From positions 2,879,597 through 2,943,596 of the forward strand of contig SCFE01000013.1 in assembly GCA_004352715.1 (NCBI GenBank): a stretch of DNA of 64,000 nucleotides, given 5' to 3'. Positions 1-10,683 of this stretch are shown one piece after another. Each line of letters opens with the position of its first letter. Positions within the stretch are counted from its first letter, which is position 1. The DNA is from Hofstenia miamia (Eukaryota; Xenacoelomorpha; Acoela). The notes under the pieces were generated by a model. That model was given only the letters and a program-made list of their open reading frames with translations. It was not told the DNA's origin and did no database searches. The position numbers were made by a program, and so were the translations under genes.

Positions 1-672
1 GATTTTGAGCTGTTCTTAGTACACATGCATCATCGGCATATTGATATATAGTTCCATTAGAAATTGTTTCGGAAATATCATTCACATAAAGAGAAAACAA
101 TATTGGTCCTAGTACATTTCCTTGGGGAACGCCTAAATTCGTTGTGACATAGTTTGAATATATTCTATCAATTTTTACTGTTTGCTTACGACTACTTAAA
201 AAACTAAGAATAAACTTAGTCGCTGCTTTGCTAAGACCTTGATTGAGCAATTTCGACTGTAAAATTTCAAAATTCATTGAATTAAAAGCCTTACTAAGAT
301 CGAGAATTGCAACAGTTGTAGACAATTTTTTCCTTAAATTAGATTTTGTTTTTTCGGTAAGTAACAAAATTGCGTTAGTTGTGCTGAAGTTTGGCCTGAA
401 TCCGTATTGATTTTCTGATAAAATGTGATTCTCCCTAATAAACTTATACATTTGTGCTGCAAGAATTTTTTCAAATATTTTAGCAAAAGGTTGAGTAATA
501 CTAACGGGACGATAATTATTAGGATATAATAGGTCGCCTTTTTGAATAGGGGTGAAATATCAGAATTTTCCAAAATATTTGGAAATTGATTGTCAATAAT
601 ACATTGATTAATTACTAAAAGAAGATATTCGCCAACTATATGAAAATACTTTTTAATTATCCAATATGGCAA
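1..672 (-). pseudogene. LINE (CR1/jockey-like) reverse transcriptase fragment
   Basis: Read on the minus strand this is most of a non-LTR reverse transcriptase domain. In order it shows ISPLFKK (about 560), NNYRPVSI (about 520), QYGFRPNFSTTNA, ILDLSKAFNSMNFEIL, GVPQGNVLGPILF (about 130) and the catalytic box QYADDACV (about 35). It runs off the left edge, so the thumb and C-terminus are missing. A frameshift near 535-540 separates the first part (672 to about 540) from the catalytic part, and no start is visible, so this is a dead copy. The intact YADD box and few stops in the core suggest a fairly young insertion. The LINE clade is inferred from motif style only; the family is sure, the clade is not. 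Confidence 0.88.
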
Positions 673-768
673 GTGACTAGAACCGCATGACTTGTTGTCA
701 TCAAGTTTTTATAATTGGTCCAGTTCGATTTAATTGGATAGGACTTTTCTATCTCAAATAATTTATTC

Positions 769-1386
769 TTGATGATCACTTGCTGCTTAATTAGGTCGCA
801 ATCACAAGGTTGCCTAAGAAATGTTTCTAGGGAGAGAGATGGGAAGTGGCAGACTGAAATAGATGGGCATAGGTTGAGATTTAGACGGGGTATATTCCAG
901 GGAGACACCTTAGCACCGCTACTGTTCGTAGTTAGCTTAATCCCTATCACAGAAAAGTTAAAGAACACAGGCATAGGGTATGCAATGAAAAAGAATAGGA
1001 GAGCAGTGAGTCACCTGTGGTACATGGACGACCTGAAGATGTATGCTAGTTCAAGGAAGATGTTGCAGAAGCAAGTGGAGACATTGGAGAAAGCAAGCAG
1101 AGATTCTGGGTTGGAATTTGGATTAGTAAATTGTGCTACAGTGACAATGACCAGAGGCAACTGCATAGATGGAGATGGTTTAAGGACGAGCAGTGGGGAT
1201 AAGATTGAGGAATTCAAAAAGGGGTACAAGTACTTAGGTGTGATAGAGAAAGATAGAACAGATCATGAGGAAATGAAGACGAGGTTAAGAAAAGAATACA
1301 AGAGGAGAGTAAGGAAGGTACTACAGAAGTCAGCATTGAATGGGCAGAATAGTACCAGTGTTGAGATATTCGGCAGGAATAGTTAA
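769..1386 (+). pseudogene. R4-like RT core (YMDD), open reading frame of 205 aa
   Basis: This is the longest open piece of R4-like copy 1. It covers RT motifs B and C: the GIFQGD box near residue 41 and the YMDD box near residue 84, followed by the KYLGVIE thumb-start motif near residue 155. The apparent start methionine is just the first ATG in frame and not a real start, because the family protein would begin several hundred residues upstream. That upstream part is absent; the segment before about 800 belongs to other sequence. It ends at a TAA that the minus-strand copy at 39331-39831 shares (both end in ...GRNS), so that stop may be ancestral to these copies. Confidence 0.8.
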
Positions 1387-1890
1387 GTGAAACAAGAATG
1401 AACTGATGGAATTAGATAGGGAGACAAGGAAGATACTAGCAGCAGAGAGAGCATTCAACTTAAATGGAGATGTAGATAGGCCTTACATGGCAAGAAGGGA
1501 AAGGACTGCTAAGTGTGGAGAAAACTGTAGAAGCAGAAGCATTAGGGCTAAAGGAATACGTAAAAGCGCAACCTAGACCGTCAATACTGAAGGTCACTAA
1601 GGAGTTAAGGAAGCTGAGAGTGAAAGAAAGACAGCATACCAGAGTAGGATGGAATTAGAGAGACAAACAAGGTATAGGCAGAAGACAATGCATGGAGAAT
1701 ACTAGAGGAACACAGAAAAATGTGACAGAGAAGAAAGCAACAAGTGGTTAAAGAAGGCAGGACTAAAAAGAGAAACAGAAGCACTGATAATGGCAGCACA
1801 GGAGCAAGCAATAAGAACAAACTGGATGAAGAATCATATAGACAGAAGAGTAGAAGTAAGTGATAAGTGTAGGCTATGTAAGAAAGAGGC

Positions 1891-2079
1891 NNNNNNNNNN
1901 NNNNNNNNNNNNNNNNNNNNNNNNNNNNNNNNNNNNNNNNNNNNNNNNNNNNNNNNNNNNNNNNNNNNNNNNNNNNNNNNNNNNNNNNNNNNNNNNNNNN
2001 NNNNNNNNNNNNNNNNNNNNNNNNNNNNNNNNNNNNNNNNNNNNNNNNNNNNNNNNNNNNNNNNNNNNNNNNNNNNNNN
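1891..2079. other. assembly gap, 189 N
   Basis: The gap falls between the zinc finger and the endonuclease of R4-like copy 1. In the homologous minus-strand copy the same two landmarks (38659 and 38353) are about 305 bp apart. Either this copy carries a deletion of about 115 bp or the gap size is wrong. Confidence 0.95.
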
Positions 2080-2489
2080 AATGTAGAAAGCAAGGAGAAA
2101 GAGAAGATAGACAAGTACAGAGAGTTAGCAGAGGAAATAGAAAGGCTGTGGAAGTTAAAGAAAGTTGAAGTAGTCCCGGTAGTTGTAGGAGCACTAGGAG
2201 CAGTGAGTAAGAAGCATAAGAGATACTTGGAGGAGTTGGGAGTACCAAAGTGGGGAGGAGCAGTAGCACAGAAGGCAGCATTGTTAGGAACAGCTAGAGT
2301 CCTGAGGAAAGCTCTCAGACTCCCTGGGAACTGGTGAGTTCCCCGAGCTGAGAGGGATACCAGCATGAAGCTGTGAGAAGAAATGAAAATAATAATAACT
2401 ATATGAAAAATTCATGCCAAAATTTGGTATATATAAAAAAACAAAATTGATATTTACAAAATTTAAATGCAGAAAGTAAGTTTGACAAT

Positions 2490-3560
2490 TACAGAAAGTA
2501 AAAAGTGAGCATTTAAGTAGATATTAGGTTTTGAGATTGAATTAGTGCAAAAAAGGAATGGTGCCATTTTAAATACCTATGTGAAGACCACAGGATCTGA
2601 TTAGTATTAGTGAAATTAGCTAGAGTTGTGATGCAGTACAAAAAATTAAAAGAAGAAGCTGCTTTGGGAATGTTTGGTACATAAATATTGACAGCGTAGA
2701 ATGAGTGAAAATTAGAGATTTCAGGGGAGAAAGAGAGAAAGTCATATATGTTAAAGTCGTAGTATCCTAAAAGAAGTTTGTTAAGGAGCAATAAATCAAG
2801 ATATTTAAGGTAGATGAAGATAGCAATGAGACTTACTTTGATGAGAAGGAGAGATAGGAATTATTTGAGTGAAAAATCCAACAAAAAATACGGTAAATAG
2901 GTCGATCTAGTTTTTCAACCAAGGGTGCATTAATTGGCCAACATTGAGATTAACAATAGGAATTGAAGATAGTAAGCTTAGTGTGAGATGATGTTGAAAT
3001 GGGAACATTAAATCTGAAAAAGAGCAATTTTGATAAGACTTTTTGAATTTTAGAAATAATATGGGCAACCAATTTTGTGATATGGAAACAGCGATGCAGA
3101 AATCTATAACTTCATATTTGGAAGGAATAGTACGACTATTCATAGAGAGAAAAGAAAGTGGATAGGAACACGAAGGGGTAATAAAAATCCTTCCGATTTG
3201 GGAATTCTTAAACGGAAATTATTTGATTGTGATTTGCCAGAAGTATAATCACAAAATTATTGAAGATCATTGAGATGTAGAAATATTTTAGTATCAAAAG
3301 CATATACGATTGTAGCATACAATTAGCTTTGAAATTTGATTGTAAAAACATAAAATCATTGATAAAGACTAGGAAAACAGAAGAACCGAGGATGGAACCC
3401 TTGGAAACACCTGATTTTTCATGAAGTTCTGAGTAAAGCAATTATTTACAACAGCAAATTGCGTTTTGCAAGAAAGATAGCCAGCAATGAGTGATAAAAA
3501 AGTCAAACTCAAAAGCACGTTTTCCAAACACATTCAGGCAAATTTAAATGTGACAATATG
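2490..3560 (-). pseudogene. decayed LINE: RT catalytic region and C-terminus (copy A)
   Basis: On the minus strand, SGVSKGSILGSSVFLVFINDF (about 3410-3350) is a degraded form of the RT motif GVPQGSILGPLLFLVFIND. Just downstream, YAFDTKIFL (about 3308) is a degraded YADDTKIF box in which the first catalytic aspartate is lost. Upstream (3520-3440) the segment AGYLSCKTQFAVVN matches the LINE fingers/palm linker. Below 3200 the minus strand holds short open stretches (2907-3143 and 2513-2791) whose composition fits the C-terminal part of a CR1-type LINE, though no single motif proves this. There are many frame breaks. The copy is duplicated intact at 12460-13530, so it predates the segment duplication. 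Confidence 0.7.
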
Positions 3561-3639
3561 TACTCAGGAAAAAAAGAAGAAATCCATTCTTTATTCAGCA
3601 CATTAACATTTAATTCATTGGATTAAACGCTATCATCTC

Positions 3640-4262
3640 TTCTCATGGCTTCACATTGTTGTGACTCTCAGTGCGGGGAACTCACCAGTTTACAGTGTGT
3701 CCGAGAGCCTTCTCCAGGACCCTAACTATCCCTAACAATGCTGCCTTCTGTAATACTGCCCTCCCCACTTTGGTAATTCGAACTCCTACAAATATATTTT
3801 ACATTTCCAGCTCACTTCTCCTAGTGCTGCAACTACTACCGGAACTACTTCAACTTTCTTCAACTTCCACAATGTCTCTATTTACTCTGCAAACTGCCTG
3901 TAATTCTCTAGTGCCTTGGTACTACTGTGTTTACCACTGTTCCCATTTTAAACTCTTTTTCTACCACTATTAGGTCTTGTCTCCTTCCTTCGATCACCTT
4001 GCTATGCTGTGTTGAAATGTCATTCTCTGTGACATTCTATGACTTATGCTAAGGCCTGTCAACTGCTTCTAACCCATGCTGCCTATTCAATCTCCAATGT
4101 ACCGTACGTCTCACCTTGTCATGCCTGAATTTATACTTATTCTGTACCAACATCTCCCACCCCGCTATCACATGATATACTGTTTTCAACACTTTCTTAT
4201 ATAGACTAAATTTTTTACATACCACAGCTGTTCGGTTTACGTGGTTCTTCATTTAGTTTGTT
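3640..4262 (-). pseudogene. decayed R4-like retrotransposon 3' part (copy A)
   Basis: On the plus strand, GGGGAACTCACCAG at about 3676 and the following 130 bases match the endonuclease end of the R4-like copy at 38090-38240 (minus strand) with many substitutions. The minus-strand stretch at 4252-4049 preserves CKKFSLYKKVLKTVYHVIAG and NKYKFRHDKV, the decayed zinc finger plus its downstream signature. The first two cysteines have become Cys/Ser. The middle of the endonuclease is deleted. This is the only part of copies A and B with appreciable divergence between them. Confidence 0.75.
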
Positions 4263-4299
4263 CTTTGGAAAAAGTAAACAGAAACTTAGAAACTATATA

Positions 4300-4883
4300 T
4301 ACAATATCATATATTTGTGTAGTGTATGTACAATTATTGTAGAAAACATGGTTGATATCTGAAGTTGATCACAACAGTACTCTTTTGAAAATATTCGATT
4401 ATAACAGTCTTGCTTGGAGATTTACTCAGGTATTATGGATAATTGTAGTTTTCGACTTGTTGTCATTATTTATTAGAGAATAAATAAAAATAAAAAAGTT
4501 AACAAGTGAATAAAGGCAATACGAATCTTCTGTTCAAATTGAACTGTTATTGTTATGAATCAATAGATTTCGAATCGAAACCAATTCAAGTTTTTCCAAA
4601 TTAAAGTCTTCTTCCAAAATTGTCCATACATTAGTTGAATCTCTCACTTCTTTGTTAAGAGATAGAAAAGATACCCACACTAATATAGTGGCAAGGGTTA
4701 GTAATTTAAGGTTGTGCATTAAATAATCTTAGTTATATGAAAAATTCGGGAATTTTGTTTTACATAACAATTTTTATAATGTTGTGACTTGAGTTTGTTA
4801 GACTATTATTATTGCATTGATTTATTTAAGTTTGTAATATTAAATTTCAATAATTTTTTAGTGCCGGCGTAACCGGCCTGGTT
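4300..4883. other. no gene recognised
   Basis: AT-rich sequence. A 61-codon minus-strand ORF at 4534-4719 has no recognisable motif and is probably chance. The last 25 bases are suddenly GC-rich (GCCGGCGTAACCGGCC), which is the target context of the P-like element that follows. Confidence 0.5.
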
Positions 4884-4890
4884 GCTCGGG

Positions 4891-4950
4891 CAAGGCGCCC
4901 TCTAACGAGGCCATGCAGCCGAAATTGTGCGCTAAAACTTGAGGGCCTAA
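4891..4950 (+). repeat. left terminal inverted repeat of the P-like element
   Basis: Sixty bases from CAAGGCGCCC to GAGGGCCTAA pair with the reverse complement of 5729-5788. Mismatches cluster in the centre (GTGCGC against ATTCAC) plus two single changes. The outer 16 bases are perfect. Confidence 0.9.
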
Positions 4951-5047
4951 TATATTAATGTTTCCTCTCGTGCACACACTCAATTAATTCGCACAAGTTC
5001 TTCACTGTGCAATTACGCATTGCCTAACTTGATTTATTTACTCAGTA

Positions 5048-5554
5048 ATGGTTAAAAAGTGTTCGGTTGGTTATTGCAGAACTGGATATACGCTTAGCCC
5101 TTGGGATAACAATGAACTTTCTCTGTTAGATATTTTGGAAGATTTGGTAGATAGATTGTCAGAAGACGAGATGATGAGCACGTTTTATGTAGCAGGCTAT
5201 TTGTCCTTTAAAGACCATACATTAAAAACTGATGTGCTGCTAGAATTAGAATTACCTAAATACACTTCATTTTGGCAGGAAATGAACAGAGGACGCTTGG
5301 CATATCCATGTGACAACATCTTTAAATTTGTTATTCATGCATATGCATTTTTCATAAATTGTGAACAAGAAAAATTCTGCCGAACAAGATTTATTTCTCT
5401 TCTCAATCAATTGCACATAATAATGCGTGAAGATATATCAATAAAGAAAAGCATCAAAAGAACAATCGCGAATATTTTCTTCAAGCAATATGCTAAATCT
5501 CAATCGTCTACAGGTCCTAAATCATCCATTGTAAAGTTGGCAAAATTCTCTTAA
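5048..5554 (+). CDS. P/THAP9-type transposase remnant, 168 aa
   Basis: This open frame lies inside the inverted repeats of the P-like element. Residues 1-15 (MVKKCSVGYCRTGY) match the start of a THAP zinc finger: a methionine, then Cys-x4-Cys and Gly-Tyr. The second Cys/His pair of a THAP domain never follows. From about residue 25 the protein continues with sequence typical of the C-terminal region of P-type transposases: STFYVAGYLSFK (residues 44-55), then NRGRLAYPCDNIFKFV (about 80-95). The catalytic acidic residues and GTP-binding region of a full-length protein are absent. The start is the first ATG, placed 2 nt after a splice-acceptor-like TTTACTCAG, so an upstream exon or trans-splicing is possible. 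By analogy to Drosophila KP elements, a truncated transposase keeping its DNA-binding end can act as a repressor, but here half the finger is missing. An unbroken frame in both copies is notable. Confidence 0.72.
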   Translation: MVKKCSVGYCRTGYTLSPWDNNELSLLDILEDLVDRLSEDEMMSTFYVAGYLSFKDHTLKTDVLLELELPKYTSFWQEMNRGRLAYPCDNIFKFVIHAYAFFINCEQEKFCRTRFISLLNQLHIIMREDISIKKSIKRTIANIFFKQYAKSQSSTGPKSSIVKLAKFS

Positions 5555-5728
5555 ATATGTATTACATTTGTTTATAATATAGTTTTAGTTGTTTACTGTA
5601 TTTATAGTAATTGTTAATTAGAACCTGGATAGTTAGAGCAACTATAATAAATAAACCAGTCATATCTCAAAACAATATGTATCTAGCTTTACAATAAATA
5701 CAAACAGCGTAATTTGCACTTTCACATT

Positions 5729-5788
5729 TTAGGCCCTCAAGTTTTAGTGAATAATTTCGGATGCATGGCCTGGTTAGAGGGCGCCTTG
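5729..5788 (-). repeat. right terminal inverted repeat of the P-like element
   Basis: Plus-strand TTAGGCCCTCAAG to AGAGGGCGCCTTG. It is the inverted partner of 4891-4950 and is followed directly by the target duplication GCTCGGG. Confidence 0.9.
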
Positions 5789-5795
5789 GCTCGGG

Positions 5796-6700
5796 TCATG
5801 ACCCGATAAAAATTGATGATTCCATAAAGCAATTGTAGTGAAGGTTAGAAATAGACTATAATATAGAAAATTAAAAGGATCAACAACTCTGCCTCAATAA
5901 TTTCATAAGTATATTATAAAAATTGTGTAAGCACTTCTACTGGGCTCAGGGTTGTACTAACAATGGCGCATCTATCCCAGGGCCACTAAGTTTTGGGAGC
6001 TCTAAACTTCTCATTTCATGGAAATTTTGTGCCGGCACTTGAAATAAGTTTTTAACAAAAAATTATTGAACACAAAATTAGTTTCAGGTAAATCCAACAC
6101 AGGGGCGGCTCCTGCGGCTGCTCCCCCCTTTGGGTCAGGCCAATTTCAACTCATTCTCATACGATCTGATCGATATATTGATGAACAGTTTTTTTATTTG
6201 ACAAAAAGTACAAAAAAGTAGATCAATTCATAAATTCATCTATTGCTTTATTTATTTAAACGTTTGTTAAAATGTGTACATCTTTAGCTAATCAAAACTA
6301 CATAGGCCTATATTTCTCGGATAAGAATTCTCCCCCCTTAAAAATTTTCGATACTCGCCTGATCCAACCTAAGGATATTTGTAAACTTATGTTTTCAAAC
6401 AAGGAACCATGAAAAACGAAGGGTGACAAGATGCTTATTTTACATCTGCATAGAGATACAACTGACGAATTAAATTGTACACGAATATTTATACTTTTGT
6501 TGAACAATTCTGAACATGTTAAATTTTTATTTTGATTATAATTTGTATACTTTGTTTTATTGCATTTTAAACAATTATAAGTTTAAAATATGACCAATAA
6601 ACTAAGCTTCGACCCTGGCTGATTTTAAATTTATGTTTATCATGTCTAGAATTGAACTGAATCTGTGCCAACTTCAAACATGTTGCTATTTTGAAAATCG
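5796..6700. other. no gene recognised
   Basis: The stretch is AT-rich, with a short GC-richer patch at 5980-6130 (CAGGGCCACTAAG; GGGGCGGCTCCTGCGGCTGC). That patch may be an old transposon end, but no partner end was found. Confidence 0.4.
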
Positions 6701-6704
6701 AATT

Positions 6705-6880
6705 CCTCAATTTCTTTCTTGCATAGTCTACACTTGTCACTTACTTCAGCTCTTCACCCTGTTTTTCCTAATTGTTGTTTCTTTGATGTAAGTATCAACG
6801 CTTCTGTTTCTCACTTTAGCTTCGCCTTCTTTAGCCATTGCTACTTCCTTTTCTTTCACAGTTTCTGAGGATTGTCCCCC
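6705..6880 (-). pseudogene. R4-like zinc-finger region relic (copy A)
   Basis: The plus strand reads TTCTTTCTTGCATAGTCTAC at about 6711, then CACTTACTTCAGCTCTTCACCC and GCTTCTGTTTCTCACTTTAG. This parallels 38664-38800, where the intact R4-like copy encodes its CCHC zinc finger on the minus strand. Only about 175 bp are alignable. It is a second, older R4-like relic within the same segment, also present at 16700-16875. Confidence 0.65.
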
Positions 6881-9318
6881 TTCTTCTTATTATTATTACT
6901 AATAGGAAGAGAGACGACGTTTTGCATATAGTTTTAAACTGCTTTGTTTTCTGCCCTCAAATGATATTTTATCATGTGCAGACTTAAATTCAACATGATG
7001 CTTCCAAAGCGGAAATAAATATTTAAAAAGTTTTGTCAAACGAATTTCTGCATCTCTATAGCAACTATTCTTAATTTATAGCAATACGTCATTTAAAGAC
7101 TAATTATACGCTAGATTTCCCAATTTTCATATATTTCAGTGAGAACTAAGTTCCATGTTTCTTTTCTAATAACAACCACTTGGAAAAATGACAACTCAGG
7201 CAATCCTTGACTAAGGCTATTTGAACTTCATAAGCTTTCTTCTACGAAAATATCTTAATGTTCTGAACGACTATTGTAGATATAGGAATTTATGAGAAAT
7301 TTCCATTCACATTTTTTTAGTAAAGCAGTGCAGTATACTATTGAGCAGCACATAATTTCATCACTATTCAATCAGCCTCGAAGCCTTTGCAAGCTCTCAG
7401 GATAATTATTCCTGAAGGCCTTTTCAATTCCAGGAATAAGCAAACCATTAGAGTGAGAATCTATAATTAGCACTTAATTATTCTTCAGAGATATATTGAG
7501 CAAAGAGTCAAGCAAAATTCTAATTATACTAGTCCTCAAACTTAAGCTCTATGCATTAATAACATATTCTCTGAAATCTTCCTAAATCTCATTACCATAG
7601 ACGTACTCTAGTGCTTAACTGATAAAAACATGAACACCTATTGCATTTGATTTATTGAAAAAACATCATGTAGGCTAGACATAAAATTCATTCGACACAT
7701 TTCCTTTGTACCTACTTGTATTCGGGATTACGACTAACCCTGAAAGTTTAGCAGTGCTGCCTTAGATAAATTGGAATAATGCTGCATCATAAAAACTGAC
7801 ATGATTCATAAATAGAATTTCTTTTTATTATTGCAACGTTAATGTAACTGTAGGTAATAATTCATTTCCTTCTTAAGTAATTTAATAGATTTTGCTGACG
7901 CATATAACCTCCTTTTATTGAATTCCAGTAAATGGGGAAGTGAGATCGTAATAGCAGAATTAACCAAAACTATGTCTAGGCAATCCGTGCAAGGCAAATT
8001 TCATTCCATAAATGATAGATTGAGAACTGTGCCAATCAGCTTAAATTATATGAATTTCAGATTTGTTAGGATTTTAGAAAATGAGCATGAACTGATGAGT
8101 AGAAAAAATAATAATATATGACACATTTTATCATTTTCCTCTACCTAGTTTTAAGTAATATCGAAGAAAGCAAAAGTTTTCCAAATGTATGTAAATATAC
8201 CTATCATTAACAAAATTAGAAATAATACATGAATTTTGGTGTTATTTGTAAATATATCACTTGTTATACCAATCATAGATGCTTTGCATCAATTAATTAA
8301 AACCTTCTACATTATATTGTATGTAAACCAATCAATAGGCCTCGGGCTATTACATATAATGCAAAAAGCTCAGGTGTTTGTCCACTGCCATAGTGGAAAA
8401 TTTCATTGTGATACTTATTCGATGCTATGTGCGTCTCCTCTGCAAATTTTTGTGATTCAGGCTGGATTCTCTGAAACCAAGCAAAATATTTGAGTTAATG
8501 GAAGAAAAAGATAGGGTACGGGGTAATCCTTGCACACTCGAACCACATATAGTGGTGTCTATTAATCAGAAGTTAGGAATAATATAGGGTTTCTTGCTTT
8601 AGTCTTTGGTTCTTATGGAAAGTTCATTCTTATATTTTCAATTTTAAATTTGCACGAAACAAGGTTTGGCTGCGTGAATCTGATTTCAAATTTTGATTAA
8701 ACTGAGTTTGGGTTTTCAACTTGGATCTAAACCTATTTTCTCAGTTTTAACTCTTCACTAATATTTAGAATGTACATGTGGATGATAGGGCTATTTTAAC
8801 CGCTTAGGGTTTAACAAAAAAATTCTCATCTAAAAAATAAAATACATCCAATTAGATTTCAGCAAACTACTGAATGGACAATACGTAACGTTAAGTTATT
8901 ACAAGTATGGGCGTTAATCCTTAAGAAATATTCGACAACTTAGACCTTTAACTAGATATCGTCATGTAAAAAATGAAGTTTTTAAGGTTGCATGACGAAT
9001 ACAAATTGATTACAAATTTTCTTAGAGGCTCTTATAACTGCTGTGATTTTGTTACCGAATGCTCCACAGACCTTTATAATTTTAAAATGAGATTGTTAGA
9101 CTAACAAAATGCTTGGCATTAAATATACATGAAGCTAGAAGTTCGGAACTACTTATTAGTTCTAATAAAAACTGTTAAATGAATATTTTTTAAATATAAT
9201 ATTATCCAAGCTTCACTTAACAAGTGCGTTTAACATTGTTCTATAGCTTTCCGTACAGTCTCATATAAAAGGTATTTTATAATGATGAATTTGTATACAC
9301 ATGCATATATAAATTTAA

Positions 9319-9320
<2 letters not shown>
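6880..9320. other. no gene recognised
   Basis: AT-rich DNA. The open stretches at 7918-8121 and 8236-8493 have no recognisable motif and composition no different from their surroundings. I saw no RNA gene, inverted repeat pair or transposon motif here. Confidence 0.5.

Positions 9321-9372
<52 letters not shown>
9321..9372. repeat. (TA)n microsatellite, copy A
   Basis: Uninterrupted alternating TA of about 50 bases, the same length as in copy B (19316-19367). Confidence 0.95.
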
Positions 9373-9375
<3 letters not shown>

Positions 9376-9460
9376 GGACTTTATTCTGAAGCATTTTCAA
9401 GTCTACAGCATTGGTCGGATTATTTTCATCAGTGGAAACAGTAGCACTGAAGGCATGAAC
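9373..9460 (-). repeat. dispersed-element 3' end next to (TA)n, CTGATGA...GAAA motif
   Basis: On the minus strand, CACTGATGA (9426-9434) is followed 27 nt later by GAAA (9398-9395), then AATAAAG and the (TA)n tract. CTGATGA and GAAA are the two conserved single-stranded boxes of hammerhead ribozymes, which are common in Penelope-like and retrozyme elements. Here the sequence between them forms no obvious helix II, so at best it is a decayed form. A comparable arrangement is at 53743-53764. Confidence 0.3.
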
Positions 9461-10680
9461 GTAAATGTTTGAATCTCAAATACGTATGCTTAAAGCCAAA
9501 TCTGGTATTAACAATCATATTGTAGATTTTAAACTATAACAATAACATTGTGTATCGTTTTCATTGTATCTATATACATGTAGTTTCACATATGCATGCA
9601 CTAGATACTTGCATTTTTTAGGGCATGGGCAACTGCCTCTCTCCCTCTGTACCCCAAAGCTGCGCTCTATGCTAGATGATATACTATTTTAACTATTGCA
9701 AATCCAAGCAAAATTTGTGCAGAGAAAAACAATTTTATATATTAAATTTAGAAGAGTAAAATTGCGATTACTAACACAAAATACATTCAAATACATGTCA
9801 ACTGCTATGAATTTTACAGGGTTATTGTAAAATAATTTCTATATATTCCGGTTATTCTTGGCCACTCAAGTTGATTTGACCAGGTCAGTTATGTTTTATG
9901 ATTTGGCCAGTGTGCAAAATACCTGCAAACTTCCAGCATTGTACGATGTACTATAACTCAATGCCCAGAGCAAATTCATTCATAGTGTTTAAAACAGTGC
10001 ATCTTTTAGAAAAGGTTCTTAGTACATAAGTTTTTAGGAACACAAAATGGCGATATCGATCGAAAGTAGACTTCCAGGTTTCAAGAAAATTTTTAAAATA
10101 TATTAAATTAAAGCAACACAGCGGCTCCAAAACTCAGCAGGAACACTTTTAAATAAATAATTAAATATATTCATGTAATGTTTTTTTATGTATTTACAGA
10201 ATTAAAACATTATATTTCATGTATTATTATTATTGAATTATTATTATTTGTTTTTGTAAGACAAATATTTATAAAAATATTACCTTTGACACAAATCATA
10301 TATTTATATATTAGGATATCCATTACGTTGAGCTCTATAATAAAGGAATGTTTGATAAGCAGATAAAAGAAAATTTACGTGTTTTCTGTTAATTAAAGTT
10401 CTTTTAGATTGCAAAGTACTCTCTAACCAAATTGAACGCGTCATTATACTCATAGAAAAATATATACAGTAAAAGCCAAGTGAAAATTAAATTTGAAAGC
10501 AAAAGCTTTCTATTTAGTTTTAAATTTTTTGTTTTTAAATTGGATGCTTTTGTTTAAAGTTTTTATTGTTCAGCAATACTTCAGTGTGCCATAGTTTAAC
10601 AGTAGTTAAGTATGCATTTGATCTGCTCTATAGCAAAGCAAATATTGTTGTATCTTGCTCATTGAAAAAATCACATATTG
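9461..10680. other. no gene recognised
   Basis: AT-rich. A 62-codon ORF at 10178-10366 is compositionally an AT-driven chance frame. Confidence 0.45.
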
Positions 10681-10683
10681 ATT

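Larger units (their letters stand above)
769..2384 (+). mobile_element. R4/Dong-like non-LTR retrotransposon, 5'-truncated copy 1
   Basis: This is the C-terminal half of a retrotransposon whose protein carries a reverse transcriptase, a CCHC zinc finger and a restriction-enzyme-like (REL) endonuclease. The RT block is open from 769 to 1386, with GIFQGDTLAPLLF at about 890-930 and the catalytic YMDDLKMYA at about 1021. A stop at 1384-1386 and frameshifts near 1490 break the frame. The zinc finger begins at about 1866 (KCRLCKKEA) and runs into an N gap. The endonuclease tail resumes at about 2080 and ends with the family signature VVGALGAV (about 2182-2205) and LPGNW at about 2333. The 3' end is AT-rich, with AATAATAA near 2391. 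The YMDD box and CCHC-REL order are typical of the R2/R4/Dong branch; the exact clade is inferred. Other copies lie at 12062, 38040 (minus) and, heavily decayed, 3640 and 6705. Confidence 0.85.
4891..5788 (+). mobile_element. P-like non-autonomous DNA transposon (copy A), 898 bp
   Basis: The element is exactly delimited. It has 60-bp terminal inverted repeats at 4891-4950 and 5729-5788, beginning CAAGGCGCCCTCTAAC, with 5 mismatches by eye. It is flanked by a perfect 7-bp direct repeat, GCTCGGG, at 4884-4890 and 5789-5795. It encloses one ORF (5048-5554) that starts like a THAP DNA-binding domain and continues like the C-terminal part of a P/THAP9 transposase. An internally deleted derivative of an autonomous P-type transposon fits all of this. 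P elements usually make 8-bp target duplications, so the 7-bp repeat is a small discrepancy. The GC-rich target site agrees with P preference. Copy B (14886-15783) appears identical. Confidence 0.85.

Noticed and set aside
657-1229. Minus-strand ORFs opposite the R4-like RT (657-974, 1011-1229); similarly plus-strand ORFs at 39488-39706 and 38458-38959
   Set aside because: Antisense shadows of the RT, zinc-finger and endonuclease coding strand.
6298-8493. Small ORFs at 6298-6507, 7918-8121, 8236-8493 and 10178-10366 and their copy-B counterparts as genes
   Set aside because: Their preservation in both copies only reflects near-identical duplication; no motif, start context or composition supports them.
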